A stretch of 27,868 bases of DNA. Source: Gemmatimonadota bacterium (GTDB lineage Bacteria; GCA-2686955). Positions 8,218-16,571 of the stretch are shown in pieces; the first letter of the stretch is position 1, and every line of letters starts with the position of its first letter. The stretch covers positions 1 through 27,868 of the forward strand of contig NYZA01000136.1 of the NCBI GenBank assembly GCA_002686955.1. The letters run 5' to 3'. Both the position numbers and the translations under genes were made by a program. Below the pieces are notes generated by a model. It searched no databases. It was not told the DNA's origin and saw nothing but the letters and a program-made list of their open reading frames with translations.

Positions 8218-9551
8218 CATTTCTGCCGGCACGCGAACCGGATCTGAGCGTTGGGCTCGTGTCGAATGCGAAAGCGATCCGGTTGCGTCTGCTCGGCAGA
8301 TTCGATCTGGGTGGGCGGCGCGCGCCGGCCGGCAATTATGAGGTCAAGCTAACGGGCGGAGTCCTCTCCATCGCTCCAGCATCAATGGACGGCGATCCAC
8401 TCGCAACCGGTCGCGAGCTTCATCTCATTCCGCTGTCGGAGCTGGAATCACGATTCGAGATCGAAGCCACCATCGGTATCGGATTCCATTGGGAACAGAC
8501 CGAGCTGCAGACGTTTTGCGGCGCACTGAGGCTGTGCTACGGGAGCGACGGTCGCCTCACTGTAGTCAACGAGGTGCCTTTGGAGACGTACTTACGTTCC
8601 GTGGTCTGCTCCGAGATGAGCGCAAGTTCGCCAATCGAGTTGATCCGGGCACACGCAATCGTCTCTCGAAGCTGGCTGCTTGCACAATTGTCGCCTAAGC
8701 CATCGACCGGCGCCGTCGCGAGTCGGCGCGGTGAGATGATCCGAATCTACGATCGCGAGTCTCATGCCGATTTCATGGTCTGCGCCGATGACCATTGTCA
8801 GCGCTATCAAGGCATGGGGCGAATCATGCCGGACTCCGTGAGCGGAGCGATCGACGACACACGAGGAAGCGTGCTGGTTTATGGCGGCGAGGTCTGTGAT
8901 GCCCGGTTCTCGAAGTGCTGTGGTGGGGTCACTGAGGCCTATCGTGCTGCCTGGCAGGATCGAGATATTCCTTACTTGAGCCCGATCGGCGATGCAGCGG
9001 ATCGCAAGCTGCCAACGCCTTCGCTCTCCGACGAATCCGTTTTTCGTCGCTTTCTCACCGATCCTCCTCCCTCGTTCTGCAATTGCGACGATTCAGATCT
9101 GCTCCGCGCGCTCCTACCCCATTCCGATATCGAGACAGAGTTCTATCGCTGGCGAGAGCGACGAGAGGTGCATGAGCTGGCACGCCTTCTCGGCGAAAAG
9201 GGAAATATCGACATCGGCCGCCCGCTACGCCTGGAGCCGGTGGAGCGAGGCACCTCAGGACGATTGGTGCGCGTGCGCATCACTGGAGACCGCGGTGAGA
9301 TCGTGGTCGGCAAGGAGCTGGAGATTCGTCGCCTGCTCTCGCCCAGCCATCTCAGGAGCTCCGCGTTCCTTGCGGAGACGGTAGGCGATCCGGACAGTCC
9401 CGATGCGTTCATATTGCATGGTGCCGGCTGGGGTCATGGCGTAGGTCTATGCCAGATCGGAGCCGCGGTGATGGCATCGCGCGGCTATGGGCACCTGGAG
9501 ATCATGCGCCACTATTTCCAAGGGGTGAGCCTGGTTCAGGCCTATGAGTAA
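8214..9551 (+). CDS. SpoIID/LytB domain protein without a signal peptide
   Basis: This protein has 445 residues and starts at the ATG of an ATGA overlap, with GGGGAG 6 nt upstream; an ATG at 8196 is less well placed. The SpoIID core is VPLETYLRSVVCSEMS, where Glu134 matches the catalytic glutamate of the SpoIID lytic transglycosylase. It is followed by AHAIVSRSWLLAQL. Near the C-terminus is the signature GWGHGVGLCQIGA and then HYFQGVSL. SpoIID cleaves peptidoglycan glycan strands lacking stem peptides. The N-terminus (MTFLPAREPDLSVGLVSNAK) has no signal peptide or anchor, which does not fit a periplasmic enzyme. Nothing here implies sporulation, since SpoIID/LytB proteins are widespread in non-sporulating bacteria. 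Its stop is 1 bp from that of the convergent gene. Confidence 0.88.
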   Translation: MTFLPAREPDLSVGLVSNAKAIRLRLLGRFDLGGRRAPAGNYEVKLTGGVLSIAPASMDGDPLATGRELHLIPLSELESRFEIEATIGIGFHWEQTELQTFCGALRLCYGSDGRLTVVNEVPLETYLRSVVCSEMSASSPIELIRAHAIVSRSWLLAQLSPKPSTGAVASRRGEMIRIYDRESHADFMVCADDHCQRYQGMGRIMPDSVSGAIDDTRGSVLVYGGEVCDARFSKCCGGVTEAYRAAWQDRDIPYLSPIGDAADRKLPTPSLSDESVFRRFLTDPPPSFCNCDDSDLLRALLPHSDIETEFYRWRERREVHELARLLGEKGNIDIGRPLRLEPVERGTSGRLVRVRITGDRGEIVVGKELEIRRLLSPSHLRSSAFLAETVGDPDSPDAFILHGAGWGHGVGLCQIGAAVMASRGYGHLEIMRHYFQGVSLVQAYE

Positions 9552-9552
9552 A

Positions 9553-10497
9553 TCAGAAACCGTAGCCGACGGGTCCGTAGCCCGGGACGCTCACGTAGCC
9601 TCGGGTATTGCCCGAGTCGGAGTTGCCTGCACTGAAACGTGACGACCAGAAGTTGTCTCCACCGCCGCTCCCACCTCTGGCTCCAGCGGCATTGCGCTGT
9701 GCGGCGAGATAGAGATTGTCGGTTGGCTGCGGGAATCCCTCGTATCCCGTGTTCCCGTTGCCATCGAGCCAGTATGAACCCGGCATGATCGGATAGCCGA
9801 GAAGCGAGCTCCAGATCGCCCACTCCGTCCGAGGGAGCTCCCGGCCGTTTACAAATACCTTGGTGTCGCCCCTGGAAGCGCGGGGGTCGAGCTTCCCGTG
9901 GGTATGACCGGGCAGCATGAAGCCGAATGCCTGGTGGCCCCAGACACCATAGAGTCCGCTCTTGGCGTCGTACCAGTAGTTTCCTGGGCGGGGAGGCGCC
10001 CCATACGCCTGGGTCATCTCCTCGATCCGCGCGCGATCCAGCGTGCCCCCGTTGATGACCACCTTTCCCTCGTCGTGCAATGGGCTCGGCATCTCCGCCG
10101 AGGCCCCTTCGGCCGTCCCACCGCCATCGATCGTCTTCGTCGAGCGAACGAACACCAAGGTCTCGGAATCGGCGTTCGGCTCCCCCCCCGCCGCATCCCC
10201 CGCCAAGAAAACCAGGGTGATCGTTTCGTTCTCGAACCTGCCGGTGAAGGGAAGCTGCTCTCCCAGCGCGGTCATCACCCCGCTGATCTTCGACGATACC
10301 ATCTGAGCCTGAACCCGATAGATCATGCCGCCACCGCCCATCGTCCCAGACAATCCTCCGCTAGCATTCCGCTGCAACTCGAGAGAGATCGCCTCGCCCC
10401 CGAGGCTCGCCACATAGCTGCCGTCGATCTGCGTCGCGGTCCCTCGGCCGCCGGTCCCGGCCAGAATCGCAAGAAGGAGAAGTGCTCGAATCGCCAT
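9553..10497 (-). CDS. Secreted protein of unknown function with paired PGxYW motifs
   Basis: This protein has 314 residues. The ATG at 10497 has GGAGG 6 nt upstream and begins a clear signal peptide (MAIRALLLLAILAGTGGRGTA); the frame is open further upstream but that part is not protein-like. Residues about 22-130 look like a small beta domain (LQRNASGGLSGTMGGGG, then FTGRFENETITLVF). The C-terminal half has two related units, RPGNYWYDAKSGLYGVWG and MPGSYWLDGNGNTGYEG, separated by a GDTKVFVNGRELP stretch. I have seen this PGxYWYD...FINGREL pattern in other uncharacterised bacterial proteins but cannot name a function. The tail is Gly/Ser/Asn-rich and low in complexity. The product should be periplasmic or extracellular. 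The gene is divergent from the lamin-tail gene. Confidence 0.75.
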   Translation of the reverse strand: MAIRALLLLAILAGTGGRGTATQIDGSYVASLGGEAISLELQRNASGGLSGTMGGGGMIYRVQAQMVSSKISGVMTALGEQLPFTGRFENETITLVFLAGDAAGGEPNADSETLVFVRSTKTIDGGGTAEGASAEMPSPLHDEGKVVINGGTLDRARIEEMTQAYGAPPRPGNYWYDAKSGLYGVWGHQAFGFMLPGHTHGKLDPRASRGDTKVFVNGRELPRTEWAIWSSLLGYPIMPGSYWLDGNGNTGYEGFPQPTDNLYLAAQRNAAGARGGSGGGDNFWSSRFSAGNSDSGNTRGYVSVPGYGPVGYGF

Positions 10498-10569
10498 GTG
10501 AATCCTCCGCCCCACCGAATGCCGCCCGCGAAGATCATAGCCTGAGCTGAGCTCTCGGTCGCAGGGCGC

Positions 10570-10598
10570 GTGACATCTCTTTCGCGGAGGGTTATATA
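10570..10598 (+). promoter_or_regulatory. Possible sigma70-type promoter for the lamin-tail gene
   Basis: GTGACA at 10570-10575 and TATATA at 10593-10598 are 17 bp apart and match the -35 and -10 consensus at 5 and 4 of 6 positions. This A+T-rich patch stands out in the 164-bp divergent gap and would give a leader of about 55 nt. It is judged by eye only. Confidence 0.35.
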
Positions 10599-10661
10599 GG
10601 GCTGCATAGAGGGGGTTATAGTGAACAGCCGTCTCAAGATCTGAACAAGAAGGGCTCAAGC

Positions 10662-12245
10662 ATGCCGCTCGCCTCTACTCTGCTCGTCGCTCTCATTCCG
10701 GCCTCGAACGTCTCGGCTGAACCGCCGGCCGCTCTGGCGGGCAACATCTTTCTCAACGAGGCCATGGCCGACAACGTCACGACCATCGCCGATGGCTTCG
10801 GCCAATTCGACGACTACATCGAGGTCTACAACTCCAGCGCGGCACCGATCTCCCTCGATGGCTACGGTCTCACCGACAACATCCTCGTCCCGTACAAGTG
10901 GCCCCTGCCCGGCGCCGCGATCGTGCCCGCGGGCGGGTATTTGCTTCTTTGGGCGGACGGCGACCTTCCTCAGGGACCCCTGCACGGGCCCTTCGCCCTC
11001 AACAGCGGTGGCGAGACCCTGACCCTCACCGACGATATCGGATTCGTAGTCGACATCCTCAGCTTCACCGATCAGGCACCGGACGTTTCCTGGGGACGGC
11101 GCACGGACGGCGCTCCCCAGAAAGGCTACCTCGTCCCGACACCGGAGGGCCCGAATCCGGACAACGCACCACCGATCGTGTGGGACACCGACGCCTCGGT
11201 TGGCTTCCCTTCCCCCGGGCAGAACATCGAGGTGACCGCCGAGGTTCAAGAGGACGATGGCGATTCGGTCACGGTCACGCTCTACTACGATGACGGTGTC
11301 GGTTTCACGCCGGTTCCGATGGTCCTCGACAGCGATCTCTACACCTGTTCGGTTCCGGCCCATCCCTATGGTGAGACCATCTCTTACTATGTCGAGGCGG
11401 TGGATGAGCACGGCGCAGGCACCCTTCGCCCGCCCGATGCACCGGGCACTACACGGAATCACCAGGTTTTCGTGGGCATCACCGCGGTTCGTATCAACGA
11501 GTTCATGGCCGACAACGCCACGACCATCCAGGACGAAGAGCTGAAATTCGAGGACTGGATCGAGCTCGTCAATCTGGCGGATTTCGATGTCGATCTATCG
11601 GGCTTCTACCTCACCGACGACGCGGCGGATACGAAAAAGTGGCGCTTCCCCGATGGAACCGTGATCGATTCGAGCGGATACTTGCTCGTCTGGGCCGACA
11701 GCGACGATGGCGATCCGGGCCTGCATACGAACTTCAAGCTCTCGGCATCCGGTGAGCACATCGGGCTTCATGCGCCAGGCTACATGGCGAATATTGCGCT
11801 GGACGAAACCGACTTCGGGCCTCAGGCCACCGATATTTCGGAAGGACGAGATGTCGATGGTGCTGGCACGATCGTCACACTGGCATCGCCCACACCGATT
11901 GCCCACAACGGCGGCGGAGGTTGGGTAGCGGTGGGAGTGCCCGATGATCCCCCTGTGACGGTCGCTCCGGGCGGCAACTTCGATTGTTACGGCGCGGTCC
12001 TCAACAGGAACACGACAGCCCAAGCACGGAACGCATGGACAGCCGCCCTTCTGCCCTTGGGTGGAGAGGTGTCGCCGGTTCTCGGCCCCCTTTCGGTCAC
12101 GTTGGGCGGCCTTGGAGTAGCGGGGACGGGACTCCATCAGAGCGTGCCCCCTGGTGCGGCGGCCGGAAGCTACACCTACGAAGTGCGCGCGGGCAACTTC
12201 CCGACGGAGGAGGCGGCCGGCGGTTTCCCGGTAGAGGTAGAGTAG
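10662..12245 (+). CDS. Secreted protein with two lamin-tail domains
   Basis: This 527-residue protein starts at ATG with AGAAGG upstream and has a signal peptide (MPLASTLLVALIPASNVSA). It holds two lamin-tail domains (LTD). LTD1 (about 28-165) starts with IFLNEAMADN, then DDYIEVYNSS, with WADGDLPQGPLHGPFAL near its end. LTD2 (about 276-415) repeats the pattern with VRINEFMADN, EDWIELVNLA and LHTNFKLSASGEHIGL. An Ig-like spacer (about 168-275) joins them. A C-terminal beta domain (about 425-527) has the VPPGAAAGSYTYEVR stretch common in large secreted proteins of uncultured FCB-type bacteria. Bacterial LTDs are thought to mediate binding or adhesion outside the cell; the ligand is unknown. The gene is convergent with a CotH gene that also ends in an LTD, with stops 3 bp apart. 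Confidence 0.85.
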   Translation: MPLASTLLVALIPASNVSAEPPAALAGNIFLNEAMADNVTTIADGFGQFDDYIEVYNSSAAPISLDGYGLTDNILVPYKWPLPGAAIVPAGGYLLLWADGDLPQGPLHGPFALNSGGETLTLTDDIGFVVDILSFTDQAPDVSWGRRTDGAPQKGYLVPTPEGPNPDNAPPIVWDTDASVGFPSPGQNIEVTAEVQEDDGDSVTVTLYYDDGVGFTPVPMVLDSDLYTCSVPAHPYGETISYYVEAVDEHGAGTLRPPDAPGTTRNHQVFVGITAVRINEFMADNATTIQDEELKFEDWIELVNLADFDVDLSGFYLTDDAADTKKWRFPDGTVIDSSGYLLVWADSDDGDPGLHTNFKLSASGEHIGLHAPGYMANIALDETDFGPQATDISEGRDVDGAGTIVTLASPTPIAHNGGGGWVAVGVPDDPPVTVAPGGNFDCYGAVLNRNTTAQARNAWTAALLPLGGEVSPVLGPLSVTLGGLGVAGTGLHQSVPPGAAAGSYTYEVRAGNFPTEEAAGGFPVEVE

Positions 12246-12248
12246 GCG

Positions 12249-15200
12249 TCAGCGGGGGGAATACACGTTGGGTGCGCCGGGTGAGGGCGCATCCAGAGTC
12301 ACCCACGTTGCCTGTCCATCGGGATAGCGGCCAATCGAAATATCGGCCGTCTGGGGCCCAAAAACCCACCGGTCGATCAAGTACGAGGCACCAAAAACCA
12401 GCGCGACCTCCTCACCGCCGCCACCGAGCTTGAACGAGGCGTGGTAGGTGCCCTGCGCGAGATCGTTGTCGCACCAGATGATGAGCGTGGCCCCGGGAGC
12501 GAGAGTCGTGGTCGGAATGGCCCAGCGCTGTGGGGCGCCCGAGAAATCGTCGGTCAAATAGAGTCCGTCCAACACCATCTGTTGGCTCGTCGGATTGAGG
12601 ATCTCGACCCAATCGTCGTACTCTCCGGCCTCATCGGCCAATGTCGTGTCATTAATCGCCACTAGCTCGTTGATCACGGGGAAGCCGACCGGGGGACCTT
12701 CAAGGAAAACCTCTCGCGAGATCGACGCCCATTCGTCGTCCCCATTCACCAAGAAACGCAGGTCGAGTCGATAGCCATAAGGATCGCCCAGGCCGGAGGG
12801 TACAAAGGTGTTCAGCGCGCGCGAGATGATCCGCCCCGGAGGCAGCACGAGCTGTCGCGCGTAGAGGGCGGAATCCAAATGGTGGATTCCATCCCAGGTT
12901 CTCAATTCCAAGACAACATCGCCTCGAACGAGATCGGGGCCTGCGTTGGTGAGCTCAATGGTCACCTCGATCGGGTCTCCTTCGGCCACCACCTGGTCGC
13001 TGAGCTCCAGCTCCAGCTGAATCGGCTGTGTCCACTGATTCGTCGTTCCGGGAGTCCGTCCATCGAGCTGACGCCATCGCAACGAATTGTCGGGGTAGCG
13101 TCCGTAGCTTCTGATGCCGCTCAGTTGGGCCGGAAGTGTCACCGAATCGACGATCGTACCCTGCGGCGCACCGACATCCCGCCCGAGACCTACCCAGCTT
13201 CCCGCGGCGATCGGTGAAGGGAGTGTGAAGTAAGCAAGACCGTGGGCGAGGATTGTATCGGCTGGCAGCGACCAACGCAGAGGATCGCCGGGATCGTCTG
13301 AAATCGCAAAGTCCACGAACGCGAATGGGCGGGAAGCGAGGTTTCGCACTTCGAGGGCCACCACGGTATCTTGGGCGCCGGGGATCAGTTCGGAAATCTG
13401 AATCAGAACGTGCTCCGGCGGCTCGACGAGTGGGAGTTGGAGATCGATCTCGGTTCTTCGTCCATCGATAAATGTCTCGATATTGGCCAACTCTGCCTCG
13501 TATGGCCCCACGAACTCCAGGCCACGCTTGTGTACATCGCGCAGCGCATCGGCTCGCATCTCGGCGACACGAGCGTCAAGGACCGCCGCGATCGTGTCCG
13601 CCGCCAGATGCTGGTTGAGATAGGAACGAAGCGTTTCGGTGTAGCGACGCATGAGGGGGGGGATGCCCACGACCCGGTTCCAGAGGCGATTCCACTCGCC
13701 GTCCCACTCCGGATACGCTTCGGTGCCGAAAACGATCGGCAGGGAGAGTGACATCGCCGACCAGCTCTCTCCGACGTCCCATGCTACCCATTTCCAGGGG
13801 GACGACGGTCCCTCTCGATACAGATAATAGTCGTCCGACGCCCAATCGCGGTTGGCGCTCACGATCTGGTGGCAGACTACGCCGAGGAACTGCTCCATGT
13901 CGACTCGCTCCTCGAGCCATGGCAAAATGTCGGCATCCGGAATCCTCTCGAGCCCTTCGACGAGCTCCAATATGTCGGCCCGGTCCCAGTCGTCGGCGAG
14001 CTTGGGGGAGTAGAGAGCGCGATACTCTTCGATTCCGTCGAGGCGCTCCAGCGATGCGTCAACGCGGTAGAGTCGACCCGCTGGGCTCCAACCCTGGCGC
14101 GCCACGAAGGCTTCGTCCACCCGCTCCATCTCGATGTGGACGCCGCGATACTCGCCGTTGTGCTCGAGTCGGATCGGAAATGCACGTGTGTGCGCGAGGT
14201 CGGTGCGCTCCATCAGGTCGACCGAAAGCAGCTCCCGTTGAATTGTCGGATCATCCCAGTTCGATCGAATGATGAGATCGTCGGAGCCGTGCAGAATGAA
14301 GCCATCGAGGTCGATACTCCACGACTTCTTCGGGTACCAGCGCGAGGATTTTCCGCGGTATGAGAGGGTGACCGGATCGATGAGAATGCCGTCGGCGACC
14401 AGAAGCCCGGGTACATCGACATCGGCCGTAGGGTCTTCGTCCAAGAGCGTCAGGTCGAGGGGATCGAGGAAAATCTCGTATCTAGGTAGCAACGAATCGA
14501 ATCGATCTCGTGGCCCCGCCGGGAGGGAGAAGGTGGTGTCGGATTCGTTGCCGTATAGATCGAACGCCACTATTGCATAGTGGGTCGTCGTATCGGTCGG
14601 AACGACGCACGTGGCGATCCGTCGAGTGTCGTGAATGGTGCGCCAGCCGCCCGCCACCCGCTGAAGAACCCGGTAGCCCACGAGATCGGTCTCTCCAGCA
14701 CGGGTCCAGCGCAGCAGCACTCCGCCGTACGTATCGAGCGCCACGACCGAATCGGGAGCCGCGGGCGCGCTCGAATCGAAGAGGTCGGCGGGGCGCAATC
14801 CGATGGCCGCGATGTCGTGATCGCCGCCCTGACTGGCCAGATCGATATCACAGGCGCCGTCTCCCACTGTCACGAGCGCCCGAATATCCACCGGCCTTCC
14901 CTTGCTGGACTCGGCGATGTAGTCGTATGCCGCTACTACTGTGTCCGACTCCGCGACCAAGCTCAGTGGAGCGATCCCGATTCCGTCCCGCAGATAGGTG
15001 GCGATGTGAATGGTGAGCTCGTAGACGCCGTTCGGAACCTCCAAGACGTAGCCGGACGCGCCGGCGCGTTGCTCCTGGTAGAGCGCCAGCTCATCCTGCG
15101 GGCGGCCATCCTCGAGCACGTCGAAAAGCCCCTCCCCCGTGAATCCGCCGATCGCGCCGTAGCCGTTGTTCCCCGTGTAGATCTGATCCGCGCCGTAGAC

Positions 15201-15347
15201 CGAGCCGTCTGAGAGGACGAGATCCACGGGCGATCCACACGCCACGGCGGCGGTGGTCTGGCCCGAACATGGCTGGGATAGTGCCAGCGCGGCAAGAGAG
15301 GCAATAGCGGTGCCTGCGCGGTTCTTCATACTTCCCTTCATCTTCAC
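12249..15347 (-). CDS. Secreted malectin / CotH kinase-like / lamin-tail protein (leftward copy)
   Basis: This 1032-residue protein starts at GTG 15347, which overlaps the beta-helix stop as GTGA; ATG 15341 or ATG 15329 (AAGGGA just upstream) are alternatives. A signal peptide comes first, then a malectin-like carbohydrate-binding domain (about 33-188, VACGSPVDLVLSDGSVYGAD) and a fibronectin III-like domain (about 195-275). The CotH domain (about 285-635) has LSYRGKSSRWYPKKSW (328-343), NRDWASDDYYLY (499-510) and VAWDVGESW (521-529). After it come a degenerate LTD (about 645-790), an Ig-like spacer and a final LTD (about 905-1030, INELVAINDTTLADEAGEYDDW). CotH family members are atypical protein kinases in spore coats and fungal surfaces; here the role is extracellular and unknown. 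It has the same architecture and length as the gene at 18821-21916. Confidence 0.87.
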   Translation of the reverse strand: MKMKGSMKNRAGTAIASLAALALSQPCSGQTTAAVACGSPVDLVLSDGSVYGADQIYTGNNGYGAIGGFTGEGLFDVLEDGRPQDELALYQEQRAGASGYVLEVPNGVYELTIHIATYLRDGIGIAPLSLVAESDTVVAAYDYIAESSKGRPVDIRALVTVGDGACDIDLASQGGDHDIAAIGLRPADLFDSSAPAAPDSVVALDTYGGVLLRWTRAGETDLVGYRVLQRVAGGWRTIHDTRRIATCVVPTDTTTHYAIVAFDLYGNESDTTFSLPAGPRDRFDSLLPRYEIFLDPLDLTLLDEDPTADVDVPGLLVADGILIDPVTLSYRGKSSRWYPKKSWSIDLDGFILHGSDDLIIRSNWDDPTIQRELLSVDLMERTDLAHTRAFPIRLEHNGEYRGVHIEMERVDEAFVARQGWSPAGRLYRVDASLERLDGIEEYRALYSPKLADDWDRADILELVEGLERIPDADILPWLEERVDMEQFLGVVCHQIVSANRDWASDDYYLYREGPSSPWKWVAWDVGESWSAMSLSLPIVFGTEAYPEWDGEWNRLWNRVVGIPPLMRRYTETLRSYLNQHLAADTIAAVLDARVAEMRADALRDVHKRGLEFVGPYEAELANIETFIDGRRTEIDLQLPLVEPPEHVLIQISELIPGAQDTVVALEVRNLASRPFAFVDFAISDDPGDPLRWSLPADTILAHGLAYFTLPSPIAAGSWVGLGRDVGAPQGTIVDSVTLPAQLSGIRSYGRYPDNSLRWRQLDGRTPGTTNQWTQPIQLELELSDQVVAEGDPIEVTIELTNAGPDLVRGDVVLELRTWDGIHHLDSALYARQLVLPPGRIISRALNTFVPSGLGDPYGYRLDLRFLVNGDDEWASISREVFLEGPPVGFPVINELVAINDTTLADEAGEYDDWVEILNPTSQQMVLDGLYLTDDFSGAPQRWAIPTTTLAPGATLIIWCDNDLAQGTYHASFKLGGGGEEVALVFGASYLIDRWVFGPQTADISIGRYPDGQATWVTLDAPSPGAPNVYSPR

Positions 15348-16540
15348 TGCAGCCAGCCGTCAGCGCCTGGTCCACCGAAGGCACCCATGTCCGCCCTGGG
15401 GCCGTTCGGATACCACATCGGCCAGTCGATCCCGTCCTCGGCCAGAGGATCGCCCGCGTCGATGCAGGGCGATCCGGGCGCGAGCACGTGATCCATGCCG
15501 CCATAGGTTGCAAAAGTTGGATCGGAATCGATGTTTCCCTCGCCGGTCCAGCCATTCTCGATGTCGGAGTAGCTGAGCGCAGTGGTCGAGAGACTATCGA
15601 GATATACGCTGGCGGTGTCGGAATCGAAAATGATCGTGCTGATCACGGTTCCGCGCCCACCTCCGCCGCCGGGATCCTTCTCGTAAGCCCGTATTCCGAA
15701 CGAATTCGATACAAAGGTGTTGTTGCCGACGATCGGATCCGCACCGTCCTTGATGGCTAAGGCTGTGTGGCCCCCGACTACGATGTTGTTCTCGATCAAC
15801 GCGGAAACCCGTTGCACCGAGAATCCCTTGTCTTGCGCATTCTCGACCACGTTGTAACGGCAAGCAGTGAAAGAGGTCCGAGGACCGCCAAGGTCGATGG
15901 CATCATCTTCGCAGTCATAGAACCGACTGTGAACGATCTCACAGCTATCGGGACTGTCGAAATCGATTGCATCCAATTGGCGAATGAAAGTGCAATCTTC
16001 TACAATTGCGCGCGCGTACTTTACGTTCAGTCCATCGCCGCCCGTGTTGTCGCTAAATGTGCAAGAAGTGAGCGATACGTCGGCGAAATACGACACGAAA
16101 GCGCCGCTCGCTCCCAGGCTGTCGGCGAATAGCTTGCTGCTTCCATGTTCGAAGGTGCAGTGCCGCAGGACCGATCCGCCGGCCGTCTCGCCGGCAATCG
16201 CTACGCTGCCCCAGACCGAGCCCGGAACGAGCCAAGTGAAGATCACCGGTTCCGCCTCGGTGCCGAGTACGTGAAGGGGGCCGCGCGACAGAATCCCGAC
16301 TCCCGGCCCGATCGCGAGCGTCGCACCGGCGCGGATCACGACCGTCGTGGTGCTGTCGATCTCCACATCCGAGAGCAGCTCGTGGCGTCCCGGTGGAACC
16401 AGGAGAGTGTCGGCACGCACCAGCGAGCACGAGGCGAATCCCTCTAGCGCATTCACGGCGCCGCCATCGGCGTGGGCGATCGCCCAGACACAGCACGCGG
16501 CAGTCGCCGCCATCGTGCGCGGACAAGATCTGCTGGTCAT
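15344..16540 (-). CDS. Secreted right-handed beta-helix protein (leftward copy)
   Basis: This protein has 398 residues from ATG 16540 and begins with a signal peptide (MTSRSCPRTMAATAACCVWA). A TTG at 16558 would add six residues. The body is a parallel beta-helix: repeated short rungs such as VSLTSCTFSDNTGGDGL, AIVEDCTFIRQLDAIDF and ALIENNIVVGGHTALAI stack as in pectate-lyase-like proteins. I see no catalytic site I can defend. The C-terminus (SYSDIENGWTGEGNID, then SPCIDAGDP, then RADMGAFGGPGADG) matches that of the beta-helix protein at 17139-18809, so the two are paralogues. Its stop overlaps the start of the CotH gene (GTGA), so they form a co-translated pair. Its promoter would have to lie in or near the lamin-tail remnant. 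Confidence 0.83.
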   Translation of the reverse strand: MTSRSCPRTMAATAACCVWAIAHADGGAVNALEGFASCSLVRADTLLVPPGRHELLSDVEIDSTTTVVIRAGATLAIGPGVGILSRGPLHVLGTEAEPVIFTWLVPGSVWGSVAIAGETAGGSVLRHCTFEHGSSKLFADSLGASGAFVSYFADVSLTSCTFSDNTGGDGLNVKYARAIVEDCTFIRQLDAIDFDSPDSCEIVHSRFYDCEDDAIDLGGPRTSFTACRYNVVENAQDKGFSVQRVSALIENNIVVGGHTALAIKDGADPIVGNNTFVSNSFGIRAYEKDPGGGGGRGTVISTIIFDSDTASVYLDSLSTTALSYSDIENGWTGEGNIDSDPTFATYGGMDHVLAPGSPCIDAGDPLAEDGIDWPMWYPNGPRADMGAFGGPGADGWLQ

Positions 16541-16571
16541 CTCTCGTGGCACTCCCAATCACGACTGAAGT

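Noticed and set aside
7294-8232. 312-codon minus-strand frame opposite the DUF4922 gene
   Set aside because: No family motif, and the opposite frame has coupled starts and CxxC/HxHxQ motifs.
10585-10620. Two GAGGGTTATA-like direct repeats upstream of the lamin-tail gene
   Set aside because: Only two inexact short copies (about 25 bp apart) that overlap the proposed promoter; not enough to call an operator.
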